The translations under genes and the position numbers were made by a program. 53,115 nucleotides of DNA. Source: an uncultured Dysosmobacter sp. GTDB lineage: Bacteria; Bacillota; Clostridia; Oscillospirales; Oscillospiraceae. The notes beneath the pieces are model-generated. The model was given only the letters and a program-made list of their open reading frames with translations, was not told the origin of the DNA and searched no databases. The stretch covers positions 1 to 53,115 of the forward strand of contig NZ_CANRMB010000025.1 in the NCBI RefSeq assembly GCF_947631635.1, written 5' to 3'. The first letter of the stretch is position 1; each line of letters opens with the position of its first letter. Positions 7,856 through 15,544 of the stretch are shown piece after piece.

Positions 7856-8614
7856 ATGGCAATCAGGCAGACGGCAGGCCGGGAGGCCCTGGGGAGCTTT
7901 GCCCCGGAGTTCGCCCATTACAACGATGATATTTTGTTCGGGGAGAACTGGAACAACGGGGACATTTCCCACAAGACCCGCTGTATCATCACCGTGGTGG
8001 CGCTGATGTCCTCCGGCGTGACAGACTCCTCGCTGAAATATCATCTGGAAAACGCAAAAAAGGCGGGCGTGACCAGAGCGGAAATCGCCGCGGTCATTAC
8101 CCACACGGCGTTCTACGCCGGCTGGCCCAAGGGCTGGGCGGTGTTCAACATGGCGAAAGAGGTGTGGGCGGAGGCTGTCCCCGCCGGAGACGCCAAAGCC
8201 GCCCACGCCGCCGAGATGCCCTTCCCCATCGGCGCGCCCAACGACGGCTTTGCCCAGTATTTCATCGGGCAGAGCTATCTGGCTCCCCTGTCCACAGAGC
8301 AGGTGGGCATTTATAATGTGACCTTTGAGCCGGGCTGCCGGAACAACTGGCACATCCATCACGCCAAAAGCGGCGGCGGGCAGATTTTGATCTGCGTGGC
8401 CGGTCACGGCTGGTATCAGGAGTGGGGCAAGCAGGCCCAGCCGCTCCGCCCCGGCGACGTGGTAAAGATCCCCGCCGGGGTCAAGCACTGGCACGGCGCG
8501 GCGGCAGAGAGCTGGTTCTCCCATCTGGCGTTGGAGGTCCCCGGAGAGGGGACTTCCAACCAGTGGTGCGAACCGGTGGCGGATGCGGACTACCATGCGC
8601 TGACGGACCTGTAA
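7856..8614 (+). CDS. Carboxymuconolactone decarboxylase-cupin fusion
   Basis: A 252-residue two-domain protein. Residues about 30-105 are an AhpD/carboxymuconolactone-decarboxylase-like helical domain (HKTRCIITVVALMSSGVT, then HTAFYAGWPKGW). Residues about 130-235 are a cupin with metal ligands in WHIHHAKSGGGQ and in IPAGVKHWHGA. Start chosen at 7856 because GGAGGAGG is just upstream. The pairing is common in clostridial redox clusters next to flavodoxins. The CMD half often acts as a thiol peroxidase or decarboxylase, but here the CxxC of AhpD is absent, so peroxidase activity is not supported. Confidence 0.85.
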   Translation: MAIRQTAGREALGSFAPEFAHYNDDILFGENWNNGDISHKTRCIITVVALMSSGVTDSSLKYHLENAKKAGVTRAEIAAVITHTAFYAGWPKGWAVFNMAKEVWAEAVPAGDAKAAHAAEMPFPIGAPNDGFAQYFIGQSYLAPLSTEQVGIYNVTFEPGCRNNWHIHHAKSGGGQILICVAGHGWYQEWGKQAQPLRPGDVVKIPAGVKHWHGAAAESWFSHLALEVPGEGTSNQWCEPVADADYHALTDL

Positions 8615-8628
8615 GGGAGAAATTCAAT

Positions 8629-10080
8629 ATGAAGAAAAGAGCGCTATCCATTTTGCTGGCTCTTATGCTGACGCTGACCGCCTGCGGCACCAATTCTTCG
8701 GCGGCAAGCATGGGGACAGCAGAGTCTGTGAAAGAGATCGGGTCCGCGGCCCCTGCCGCGGAAGCAGGCGGTTTTTCCGACGTTCCCGCGGACGCCGACT
8801 ACGCCCAGGCGGCAGCTTGGTGCCGGGAAAACGGCGTCTTGAACGGTGTGGGAGGCGGCCGCTTCGACCCGGAGGGGACCCTGACCCGCACCATGCTGGT
8901 CGTGGCTCTCTATCGGGCGGCAGGGGAGCCTGCCGTCAACGGTGCGCCCCCTTTCACCGACACCCAGGCTGGGACATGGTACGCCAATGCTGTTACCTGG
9001 GCCAGTGAGAAAGGGCTTGTGCAAGGCTACGGCAACGGCTCGTTTGGGACAAACAACCCAGTGAGCGTGGAGCAGTTAGAGGTGATCATAGGCCGCTGCA
9101 CCGGCAATGGCCCAGAGTGGACCGGTGACCCGGCCAAGGCGCACGCCGCCACCCGCGCCCAAGCAGCCATGGCGCTCTATACCGCCTTGCGCGATGGGAA
9201 CACGGAGGAGACCGGCAGGGTCCTGGTGGCCTACTTCTCCGCCACCGGCGCCACCCGTCCCCTAGCGGAGTATGCAGCGGATACTCTGCATGCCGACCTG
9301 TTTGAAATCGTGCCGAAGGAGCCTTACACCCAGGCCGATCTAGCCTATTATACCGACTGCCGGGCCGACCGGGAGCAGAACGACCCCGCTGCCCGGCCCG
9401 CTATCGCCGATACCTGCAAGATAACAGATATGGCGGGCTATGATGTGGTGTTCCTGGGTTATCCCATCTGGCACGGTCAAGCCCCCAAAATCATCTATAC
9501 CTTCCTGGAGAGCTATGACTTCACAGGGAAAACCATCGTGCCCTTCTGCACCTCCCATTCCAGCGGCATCGGCTCCAGCGATACCAATCTTCACGCCCTG
9601 GCCGCTGGTGCGAACTGGCTGTCCGGCAGACGCTTTGCCGCCGGAACCTCCAGGGACTCCATAGAGAAGTGGATCGACACTCTGGCACTGCCGAAACAGG
9701 AGGCGCGTACCATGAACCAAATCACCCTTTCCTTCAATGGGCACACTTACACCGCTGCCTTGGCGGACAATTCCTCAGCAGAGGCATTTGCCGAGCTGCT
9801 GAAAAGCGGGCCGCTGACTGTTTCCGCCCATGACTACGGGAATTTTGAAAAGGTGGGGGAACTGGGAGCGGAACTGCCCCGGAACGATGAACCAATCACC
9901 ACCTCCGCTGGAGACATCATCCTCTATCAGGGGAATCAAATCACCGTCTACTACGCCCAAAACGCCTGGAACTTCACCCGCCTGGGACACATCAATGACC
10001 CCAGCGGCCTGCGGGAAGCGTTGGGCAGCGGAGATGTGGAAATCACCTTTCAACTTGCGGACAGCGGGACACCGGCTTGA
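8629..10080 (+). CDS. SLH-flavodoxin-cyclophilin-like lipoprotein
   Basis: A 483-residue exported protein with three parts. Residues 1-21 are a lipoprotein signal ending LTACG, so Cys20 or so would be lipidated. Residues about 45-195 hold two to three S-layer-homology repeats (GGFSDVPADADYAQAAAWC, FTDTQAGTWYANAVTWA). Residues about 200-360 are a flavodoxin: VLVAYFSATGATRPLAEYA binds FMN phosphate, and FLGYPIWHGQAPKI and FCTSHSSGIG follow. Residues about 365-480 are a cyclophilin-like small domain (LSFNGHTYTAALADNSSA, DIILYQGNQITVYY). It is the last gene of the operon. A surface-held flavodoxin implies extracytoplasmic electron transfer or peptidyl-type stress function. Confidence 0.85.
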   Translation: MKKRALSILLALMLTLTACGTNSSAASMGTAESVKEIGSAAPAAEAGGFSDVPADADYAQAAAWCRENGVLNGVGGGRFDPEGTLTRTMLVVALYRAAGEPAVNGAPPFTDTQAGTWYANAVTWASEKGLVQGYGNGSFGTNNPVSVEQLEVIIGRCTGNGPEWTGDPAKAHAATRAQAAMALYTALRDGNTEETGRVLVAYFSATGATRPLAEYAADTLHADLFEIVPKEPYTQADLAYYTDCRADREQNDPAARPAIADTCKITDMAGYDVVFLGYPIWHGQAPKIIYTFLESYDFTGKTIVPFCTSHSSGIGSSDTNLHALAAGANWLSGRRFAAGTSRDSIEKWIDTLALPKQEARTMNQITLSFNGHTYTAALADNSSAEAFAELLKSGPLTVSAHDYGNFEKVGELGAELPRNDEPITTSAGDIILYQGNQITVYYAQNAWNFTRLGHINDPSGLREALGSGDVEITFQLADSGTPA

Positions 10081-10144
10081 ACGACAGGAGCCCCCCGCTC
10101 CGCTTCCGTACCGCTGATTGAACCGTCCCTTGCAATCAGACAGT

Positions 10145-10255
10145 GTACAGCAACCCCGCACAGGCGGCGCCTCCGCCATGACTTTGAAGCACTATGCCAG
10201 CGGCAGTGAGACCTCTGTACAGGCAGCCGCCGCAGGGCGGGCTTACACCGCTTAA
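10145..10255 (+). pseudogene. Tyrosine recombinase C-terminal remnant B
   Basis: The frame reads ASAMTLKHYASGSETSVQ then AAAAGRAYTA and stops at 10253-10255. It matches the catalytic-Tyr tail of the same recombinase family as remnant A (SAM-x-L-x-x-Y). No upstream recombinase sequence remains. Together with remnant A it brackets the LysR-redox operon. Confidence 0.55.
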
Positions 10256-10360
10256 ACAGCAAAAGCTGCAGGCTCAGCCGCACATCGTCAAGCTTGCGGC
10301 CAACTGCGGCGCAATGGATACGAGATTTTTTCGACCCGAGATCTGCACAAGCAGCTGCAA

Positions 10361-10404
10361 AAATACCGGACAGGAAAGCGGCATTTCCTGTCCGGTATTC
10401 TTTT
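10361..10404. terminator. Rho-independent terminator
   Basis: AATACCGGACAGGAAA pairs with TTTCCTGTCCGGTATT around a 6-base loop and is followed by CTTTT. It probably ends transcripts from the redox operon or the old integrase. Confidence 0.75.
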
Positions 10405-10541
10405 AACCTTTCCACACACTGCGTGGCCTGCGGTGCAGGGCAGCTCCCGCGCAATATGCGCCGGTTGCTCAAAATCGATACGCCATAAACTGCTCCTTGG
10501 CATTTGTGTGGGGCGAATCGCTTATCTAGTCCATTAACTTA

Positions 10542-10665
10542 AAAAATCGCAAGCGATTTTTCAAGCGGGCGATGCCCGCTGTGCGGAAAGCGCACAGTGA
10601 TTGACTATGAAATTCAAATCAAGGCCGCGGCCCGCGGCCTGTCACAGCGCACATGCGCTGTGACA
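10542..10665. repeat. Array of five consecutive short hairpins
   Basis: Stems in order: AAAAATCGC/GCGATTTTT (2-base loop), AGCGGGC/GCCCGCT (GAT loop), CTGTGCG/CGCACAG, AGGCCGCGG/CCGCGGCCT (1-base loop), TGTCACAGCGCA/TGCGCTGTGACA (2-base loop). Adjacent stems touch or share bases. The array lies between convergent genes. Confidence 0.7.
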
Positions 10666-10682
10666 CTTGAAAAGTGAATTGA

Positions 10683-11348
10683 TTACAGATGCAGTCTTCG
10701 AAGCAGCTCGTCTTTCAGCGCGGGGCCCTCAAATAAGATCAATATTGCCAGAAATATCACGCTGACAGCGGCACAGATCACCGCGGGATACACGGCCCGC
10801 AGTACGCCGCGCAGCAGCAGGACCAGCGGGATCAGCCCCAGCAGGATATTCAGCAGCAGATACAGCAGGTAGTCCGGAGAACGCAGGTGCAAAAGCCGGG
10901 CGATCACGGCCATGGCCAGCATCGTGCAGGTATATAGAATCGGCAGGGCATAATTCAGCGACCAGCCCCGCCACCCCATCCCACAGTCCCAGGCCAGTAC
11001 AAGGATGGAGAGCACGCAGACCTGCCAGAATACCGCCTTCAGCGGCCTGCCCCGTTTTTTGACAGCGATCCCCACCGTGAGCCAGCCGCTGGCCAGGCCG
11101 GCGATCCCGGAGAGGGCCGCCACCCCGTGCCTTGGCAGGCAGAGAAGTACCGCGATACATACGACCACAGCGACCACCGTCCCCAGGGTAAGCAGGCGGA
11201 ACAGCATCTGATGGGGCCCTCCGGCGAACGGGATATCCGGATATACGTCCCCGGTCCCATCCGTTTCGCCGGTCAATGGGCCTTGACAGAGGGGGCAGCA
11301 GAACGGCGACCCGATCACATGCACCCCGCATTTTTCACAATAGCGCAC
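10683..11348 (-). CDS. Zinc-ribbon plus polytopic membrane protein (DUF6320-like)
   Basis: A 221-residue protein starting at a GTG. Residues 1-25 form a zinc ribbon (YCEKCGVHV then CCPLCQGPL). From residue about 45 onward there are five or six hydrophobic helices (for example LLTLGTVVAVVVCIAVLLCL and LLYLLLNILLGLIPLVLLLR), ending in a short charged tail DELLRRLHL. It begins 12 bp after the condensation-fold gene and is the third gene of a leftward trio. This combination with an acyltransferase and an HSL-type hydrolase recurs in clostridia, from memory. Role unknown; a membrane partner for lipid or alcohol acyl transfer is plausible. Confidence 0.8.
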   Translation of the reverse strand: MRYCEKCGVHVIGSPFCCPLCQGPLTGETDGTGDVYPDIPFAGGPHQMLFRLLTLGTVVAVVVCIAVLLCLPRHGVAALSGIAGLASGWLTVGIAVKKRGRPLKAVFWQVCVLSILVLAWDCGMGWRGWSLNYALPILYTCTMLAMAVIARLLHLRSPDYLLYLLLNILLGLIPLVLLLRGVLRAVYPAVICAAVSVIFLAILILFEGPALKDELLRRLHL

Positions 11349-11359
11349 GCCGCCACCCC

Positions 11360-12637
11360 CTATTCCACATAAGGCAGATTCGCCGCGATCTCCACATCAA
11401 TTCCCATCTGGACTAAGCTCCGGAAAAAAGCCCGCTCCACATCGTGGCTGCGAAACGGCCCGGCAAAGCTGATCACATAGCGGTTCTGGAAGGAGCAAAC
11501 ACTGGCCTGTATCTTATCAGGGGAGGTGAACGCGCCGAACAGATGGATGTACCGCTCTATCTCCGCCGGCATAGTGATTTTGCCCACATTGGAAAAAGAA
11601 GCGGTCGTCTGCCGGTCAGCCAGCTGGGCTGCCGTATGCAGAATCCGGTCCTTCAGCAGCAGCGGGACCAGCCGCAATGGAATATTGTGCTCCAAGAAGC
11701 ACAGCGCATTGATCCGTTCGTGAAGCCGCTTTTCTGTCAGATTTTCGCGGAAGCACCGGTGGACATGAGCCGTGACAGCATCCAGGTCATCCGGCTGCCG
11801 GCTGAAATCATACCCGACATGGATGGTCGTGAAAAAATTGCGGGCAGATTCTGATGGAAAATAATTGCGCAGATTGACCGGCACCGTAATGACCACGGGC
11901 CGGGCATTGTCCCGCAGGCGCATCTGCGCGTGGATGGCGCGGATCAGCACAGCTGTCAATAATTCCGTCACCGTCGCGCCTCTGGCGCGGGAACAGTCCA
12001 GCAGCGCGTCCACCGGCATGTGCCCCTCCACAATGGACAGGCGGTGCTCCGGCAGCCGTTCGCCCCGCAGACGGTACGCACTTCTCCTTAGGACAGGCTT
12101 CGGCAGGGGCGGCTTCTCATAGTATTTTTGAAAGCTGTCGTCCCAGAGCTGGGAGTGGGACGCGGTATAGGCCAGCTTAGGCAATGGCTCGGAGAACTCC
12201 TCCGAGTGCTTTTCCAGCAAATAGCGGTAGACCAACGTGCACAAAAACTGCATCGCCCCGGTGCCGTCGGTCAGTACATGGTAAATTTCCAGGTTGATCC
12301 GCCTGCCGTAATAAAAAACGCGGAACAGCAAGCTTTTGCGGTTGGGGGAATAGAGGGCCAAGCAAGGCGGTGTGCTTTCCGGGCTGACCGTGGGGCGCAG
12401 GCTGCTGTCCTCCAGGTAATTCCAGAAAAGCCCCCGCTTCATCACCGAACAGTAAAATGGAAACTGCCGGACAGTTTCATCAAGGGCGGATTGCAAAATC
12501 TGCGGGTCCACCGGCTCCCGCAGTTCACAGAAAAAGCGAAATACCTTGGAATCCTTCGCACTGCTGTTGGATGGAAAAATCTTGGCCGCGTTATCCAGGC
12601 GGCTCCATCTGGGAAAACCTGTATATTTCATAAGCAT
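11360..12637 (-). CDS. Condensation-fold acyltransferase (alcohol acetyltransferase-like)
   Basis: A 425-residue protein of the chloramphenicol-acetyltransferase/condensation superfamily. The active-site motif is YHVLTDGTGAM near residue 118, which fits HxxxDG. The C-terminal half has TVPVNLRNYFPSESARNFF and SFSNVGKI, matching the conserved structural DFGWG-type positions of this group. It begins directly at the stop codon of the hydrolase gene (ATG 12635-12637 next to TAA 12638-12640), so translation is coupled. MKYTGF two codons later is an alternative start. It likely transfers an acyl group from CoA or a carrier to an alcohol or sugar lipid. Confidence 0.8.
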   Translation of the reverse strand: MLMKYTGFPRWSRLDNAAKIFPSNSSAKDSKVFRFFCELREPVDPQILQSALDETVRQFPFYCSVMKRGLFWNYLEDSSLRPTVSPESTPPCLALYSPNRKSLLFRVFYYGRRINLEIYHVLTDGTGAMQFLCTLVYRYLLEKHSEEFSEPLPKLAYTASHSQLWDDSFQKYYEKPPLPKPVLRRSAYRLRGERLPEHRLSIVEGHMPVDALLDCSRARGATVTELLTAVLIRAIHAQMRLRDNARPVVITVPVNLRNYFPSESARNFFTTIHVGYDFSRQPDDLDAVTAHVHRCFRENLTEKRLHERINALCFLEHNIPLRLVPLLLKDRILHTAAQLADRQTTASFSNVGKITMPAEIERYIHLFGAFTSPDKIQASVCSFQNRYVISFAGPFRSHDVERAFFRSLVQMGIDVEIAANLPYVE

Positions 12638-13597
12638 TTAGTCTTCCAAAAAACGATTAATGATCTCGTAAGTCTGCCTCACCAGCTTGAAGCTGGCGGG
12701 CAGGGAAAAGTATCCATGCAGCGCGTCCGGCATCCGAAGGATCTCCACCCGGTTCCCCGCTGCCCTCAGTTTTTCGCCGTAGGCCTCCGCCTCATCCCGC
12801 AGGGGGCAGTATTCCGCTGTGATGATCAGTGTGTCAGGCTGGCGGGAGAAATCCTTGGCGATCAGCGGTGCGAAATATGGGTCCCCCAGATCCGCCTCTG
12901 AAGCGCGGTAAAGCTCCATATAATCCCGGATGCGTTTGGCAGTCAGCAGATATCCGCTTCCATTTTCCCGCACAGAGGGAAATGGAGAACTGTCCGAATA
13001 GTCGTTTCCCACAGCGGGATAGATCAATATCTGGCGGGTGGGAAGAAATTCGCCGCGGTCACGGGCCATTAGGGAGACGGCCGCCGCCAGATTGCCGCCG
13101 GCGCTGTCCCCGATCAGGACGATCTCCTCCGGCCTGGTGCCCAACAGACCATCCTGCAGAAAGATCTCCCGCGCCACTGCGTAACAGTCCTCCGGGGCCG
13201 CGGGAAAGGGATGCTCCGGCGCCAGCTGATAGTCCACCGAAATTACCATCCGGCCTGTCAACGCCGCCATGTCGGCACAGACGCCGTCATAGCTGTCAAT
13301 ATTCCCCGTTACCCAGCCGCCGCCATGAAAGAATAAAAGCACGAGGTGCCGTTTGTCTTCGGATGGTGTGAAGATACGAACAGGGACCTTGTGGTCCCCA
13401 CACGGCACCTCGTGTTCCCAAATGCGGTATAAGTGTGGCTTTTTGATCCTCCACGAGGCAATTCTTTTCAGTTCTCGTTCCAAAGGATAGGTCTTTTTGA
13501 CGTCGATCTCCGGATAAGACAGGGCGCTCAGCGCCGCCCGCATCGCCTTACTAATTGCCATAGCAACGATTGGTATCTGCGATTTTGGGGCGGTCAT
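12638..13597 (-). CDS. Alpha/beta hydrolase, hormone-sensitive-lipase type
   Basis: About 320 residues. The HSL oxyanion motif is FFHGGGWVTGN, the nucleophile elbow is LIGDSAGGNLAAA, and the acid and His lie in CPLRDEAEAYG and DALHGYF. It heads the leftward trio with the condensation-fold protein and the zinc-ribbon protein. The 5' end is uncertain. The in-frame ATG at 13595-13597 has no ribosome binding site, while an ideal AGGAG-ATG at 13635-13637 is in another frame and is separated from this frame by an A6 tract. A one-base slip there would join them. Confidence 0.8.
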   Translation of the reverse strand: MTAPKSQIPIVAMAISKAMRAALSALSYPEIDVKKTYPLERELKRIASWRIKKPHLYRIWEHEVPCGDHKVPVRIFTPSEDKRHLVLLFFHGGGWVTGNIDSYDGVCADMAALTGRMVISVDYQLAPEHPFPAAPEDCYAVAREIFLQDGLLGTRPEEIVLIGDSAGGNLAAAVSLMARDRGEFLPTRQILIYPAVGNDYSDSSPFPSVRENGSGYLLTAKRIRDYMELYRASEADLGDPYFAPLIAKDFSRQPDTLIITAEYCPLRDEAEAYGEKLRAAGNRVEILRMPDALHGYFSLPASFKLVRQTYEIINRFLED

Positions 13598-13869
13598 CCG
13601 GCCAGATACCCCGTCGGCTATTTCTTTTTTCTTCCATAAAGGCTCCTTTCCCAAGTGCGAAAACAGCAAAATTGTAATACGCGGTTTTCTATACTATATC
13701 ACAAGATGGCCGAAAAAAGATATAGTAAAACAAAACTTTTATATATTTTGAGGCATATAAAGTACAATGTAAACCCCTTACAACCGCTGTTTGCCCTGCG
13801 ATAATCGGTCCCAAGAGAAAATAATCCGTGCGGCCCAGATTTGCTGCAAAAGTATCCGGCCGGAAAGGA
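13598..13869. other. AT-rich upstream region of the hydrolase trio
   Basis: It contains the strong AAAGGAG plus ATG (13635-13647) discussed for the hydrolase start and several leftward TATAGT/TATACT-like hexamers near 13690-13735, so the trio promoter probably lies here. No further gene seen. Confidence 0.45.
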
Positions 13870-14141
13870 GCAGGAGAGGTGTATTATCCCAACTCCATAG
13901 TAAGCCTCCACAGGAAGATTCTGAAGGTCACTGAGCTGGAATATATCAGATCCATGATCTGCGGCACTCCTACGCTGTGGCCTCCATCCGCTCCGGGGAC
14001 GATATCAAGACAGTACAGGAGAACCTCGGCCACGCCACAGCATCCTTCACGCTGGATATCTACGGCCATGTGACAAAGCAAATGAGACAGGCCAGCGCGG
14101 ACCGCATGGAGGAATATATCAAAAGCGTTTCTGGCAAATAG
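13870..14141 (+). pseudogene. Frameshifted tyrosine recombinase C-terminal half
   Basis: The first frame reads [20 protein letters not shown]. After a one-base deletion near 13950 the sequence continues as [38 protein letters not shown] and ends [10 protein letters not shown] with TAG at 14139. The catalytic HxxR, GH and Tyr boxes are intact, but the N-terminal half and catalytic Arg1 region are missing. This belongs to a different recombinase group from remnants A and B and from the two intact recombinases at the right end. Confidence 0.75.
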
Positions 14142-14247
14142 ACAGTGCCGCCTCTGTGCCCGAATCGGGCACAGAGGTGGCTTTCGTGTATCCCTCCGCG
14201 CGGCGGCGGTGGAAAAGCAGAGCCGGACAAATCGTCCGGCGCTCTTG

Positions 14248-14499
14248 TCAATATCGGTTATATATCTGTCCTCTGTTTCCGGCGTCAATGACGTATACGA
14301 TCAGCTCTCCATTGTCCACCGTGTAGATAATGCGGTATTCGCCCACACGCAGGCGAAGCAGCCCCGCATGGCCTTTCAGCTGCTTGATATCCTCACCGTT
14401 CGGCAGCTGCTCAATGGCCGCGACAACCCGCCTTTTTTCATTCATGGGCAGTTTGTCAATAAACTTTTTTGCTTTCTTCTTAACGATGATCCGGTACAT
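14248..14499 (-). CDS. RelE/ParE-type toxin
   Basis: An 83-residue basic protein with the RelE/ParE fold pattern: MYRIIVKKKAKKFIDKLPMN, the central LKGHAGLLRLRVGEYRIIYT, and a C-terminal VYVIDAGNRGQIY. RVGEYRIIY is the characteristic motif of ribosome-dependent mRNA endoribonucleases of this family. Its ATG overlaps the antitoxin stop by one base (TGATG), so synthesis is coupled. It is the last of three leftward genes. A stabilising toxin-antitoxin role in an old mobile region is likely. Confidence 0.88.
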   Translation of the reverse strand: MYRIIVKKKAKKFIDKLPMNEKRRVVAAIEQLPNGEDIKQLKGHAGLLRLRVGEYRIIYTVDNGELIVYVIDAGNRGQIYNRY

Positions 14500-14714
14500 C
14501 AGTCAAGCCCCCACGCCTTTTTGCACTCTTCCAGAGAATAACTCTCATCCTTTTCCGGGTCAGGGTCATTTTCATAGTTTTCAATCATCCGCTCGCAAAA
14601 GGCGTTATCTGCCTCCTCATCGGCGGTGATGCCCTGCACATAGGCCAGCACATAGCCCATCTTGTATTCCGGCACATTATCCAGTAATTCAATGATTCTC
14701 TCGCGGTTGCTCAT
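14499..14714 (-). CDS. Antitoxin partner of the RelE-type toxin
   Basis: A 71-residue acidic protein beginning MSNRERIIELLDNVPEYKMG, with a long acidic stretch ending SYSLEECKKAWGLD. An ideal AGGAGG precedes the ATG at 14714. The neutralising part is expected to be the C-terminus. There is no obvious DNA-binding fold, so the upstream ribbon-helix-helix protein may supply operator binding, making a three-gene system. Confidence 0.75.
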   Translation of the reverse strand: MSNRERIIELLDNVPEYKMGYVLAYVQGITADEEADNAFCERMIENYENDPDPEKDESYSLEECKKAWGLD

Positions 14715-14730
14715 ATAGTTTTCCTCCTGT

Positions 14731-14943
14731 TCACTGGCCCGCTGCGGGCCGCTGTGCGGCGTTGTCACGCTCCATGGCCTCCATAATCGCTCGGTTGATA
14801 AAGGCGTTTACGCTCTCTCCCTGGGCCGCTGCGTGGGTCTTTATAGTACCCTTCTGTCCTTTTGGCATGGTTACATTGATGCGGTCATAATTGGATTTTA
14901 CGTATTTATTAACAGATGCCTGCTGTGCTTTTGAAACTGCCAT
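14731..14943 (-). CDS. Ribbon-helix-helix DNA-binding protein of the toxin-antitoxin operon
   Basis: A 70-residue protein: MAVSKAQQASVNKYVKSNYD, then RINVTMPKGQKGTIKTHAAA as the ribbon strand, and a helical ESVNAFINRAIMEAME. This is the Arc/MetJ arrangement. AGGAGG is immediately upstream. It is the first gene of the leftward operon, with a 16-bp gap to the antitoxin. It is the natural candidate to bind the three repeats at 15018-15096 that overlap its promoter. Confidence 0.8.
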   Translation of the reverse strand: MAVSKAQQASVNKYVKSNYDRINVTMPKGQKGTIKTHAAAQGESVNAFINRAIMEAMERDNAAQRPAAGQ

Positions 14944-15000
14944 AGTTTCCTCCACCTGGGGGAAGCTGTTTTTTGATGCTTCCTCTCTCATTGTACCCTA

Positions 15001-15029
15001 ATTATAACGCAAAAGTCTATTGGTGTAAA
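15001..15029 (-). promoter_or_regulatory. Promoter of the toxin-antitoxin operon
   Basis: Reading leftward, TTTACA (15024-15029) and TATAAT (15001-15006) are separated by exactly 17 bases. The -35 box lies inside the first 14-bp direct repeat, so repressor binding would block RNA polymerase. Confidence 0.7.
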
Positions 15030-15096
15030 TATGTAATCTTCACAAATGTATTGGTGTAAATATGGTTATTTTATCAACAGACTATTGGTGTAAATA
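15018..15096. repeat. Three direct 14-bp operator repeats (iteron-like)
   Basis: TATTGGTGTAAATA occurs perfectly at 15018-15031, 15049-15062 and 15083-15096, spaced 31 and 34 bases, about three helical turns each. The first covers the -35 box of the toxin-antitoxin operon. It looks like an autoregulatory operator; replication iterons are the alternative. Confidence 0.75.
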
Positions 15097-15145
15097 GTGA
15101 TATATTATAATCACAGCAAGGGAACAGAGAGCTGCGACGGACGGG

Positions 15146-15240
15146 CCGGGGACGTTCCGGATATTCCCTCTACAATCTCTCTGATTCCAAACAAGGGCGG
15201 GCCTGCTTAGTGAAGGCCGGGGACGTTCCGGAGAGCACCA
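15146..15240. repeat. Direct repeat GGCCGGGGACGTTCCGGA
   Basis: The 18-bp unit occurs at 15146 and 15223, both in the leader of the frameshifted gene at 15275. GGAACGTCC-type symmetry is visible inside each unit. Its role is unknown. Confidence 0.5.
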
Positions 15241-15274
15241 AACCAGCCGCCAGACGAAACAAGGAGGAAAACAG

Positions 15275-15544
15275 TATGAGTATCAACGAACTGGAAGCCA
15301 AGGCGCGGGAGCTGCGTCAGCTCCTGGCCCTCATCGACGAGGCCCAGGCAGAGGCTGACGCCTTGAAGGATGCCATCAAGGCCGCTATGGGGACCGTGAG
15401 GCCGTCCAGGCCGGGGAGTACCGTATCACCTGGAAGCCTGTTACCGCCTCTAGAATCGACACCACCGCCCTACGGAAGGCCTTGCCGGATGTGGCGGAGC
15501 GCTTCACCAAGGAAACCACCACCCGCCGTTTCTGCGTGGCGTGA
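15275..15544 (+). pseudogene. Frameshifted phage/plasmid-like small protein
   Basis: It starts MSINELEAKARELRQLLALI after AGGAGG and keeps frame to about 15390. One missing G near 15391 then shifts it, and the expected continuation is in the next frame: REAVQAGEYRITWKPVTASR, then LPDVAERFTK and TTRRFCVA with TGA at 15542-15544. The N-terminal coiled coil and the EYRITWKPV core resemble a small protein common in Firmicutes phages, recalled rather than searched. Confidence 0.7.

Noticed and set aside
7856..8614. AhpD-type alkylhydroperoxidase activity
   Set aside because: The CxxC redox motif of AhpD is not present in the carboxymuconolactone-decarboxylase-like domain.
10542..10665. Simple transcription terminator pair
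   Set aside because: No T-runs follow most of the stems and a proper terminator already lies at 10361-10404, so I list it as a hairpin array.
15018..15096. CRISPR-like repeat
   Set aside because: The unit is only 14 bp, occurs three times, and the spacers are short and part of a promoter. There are no cas genes.
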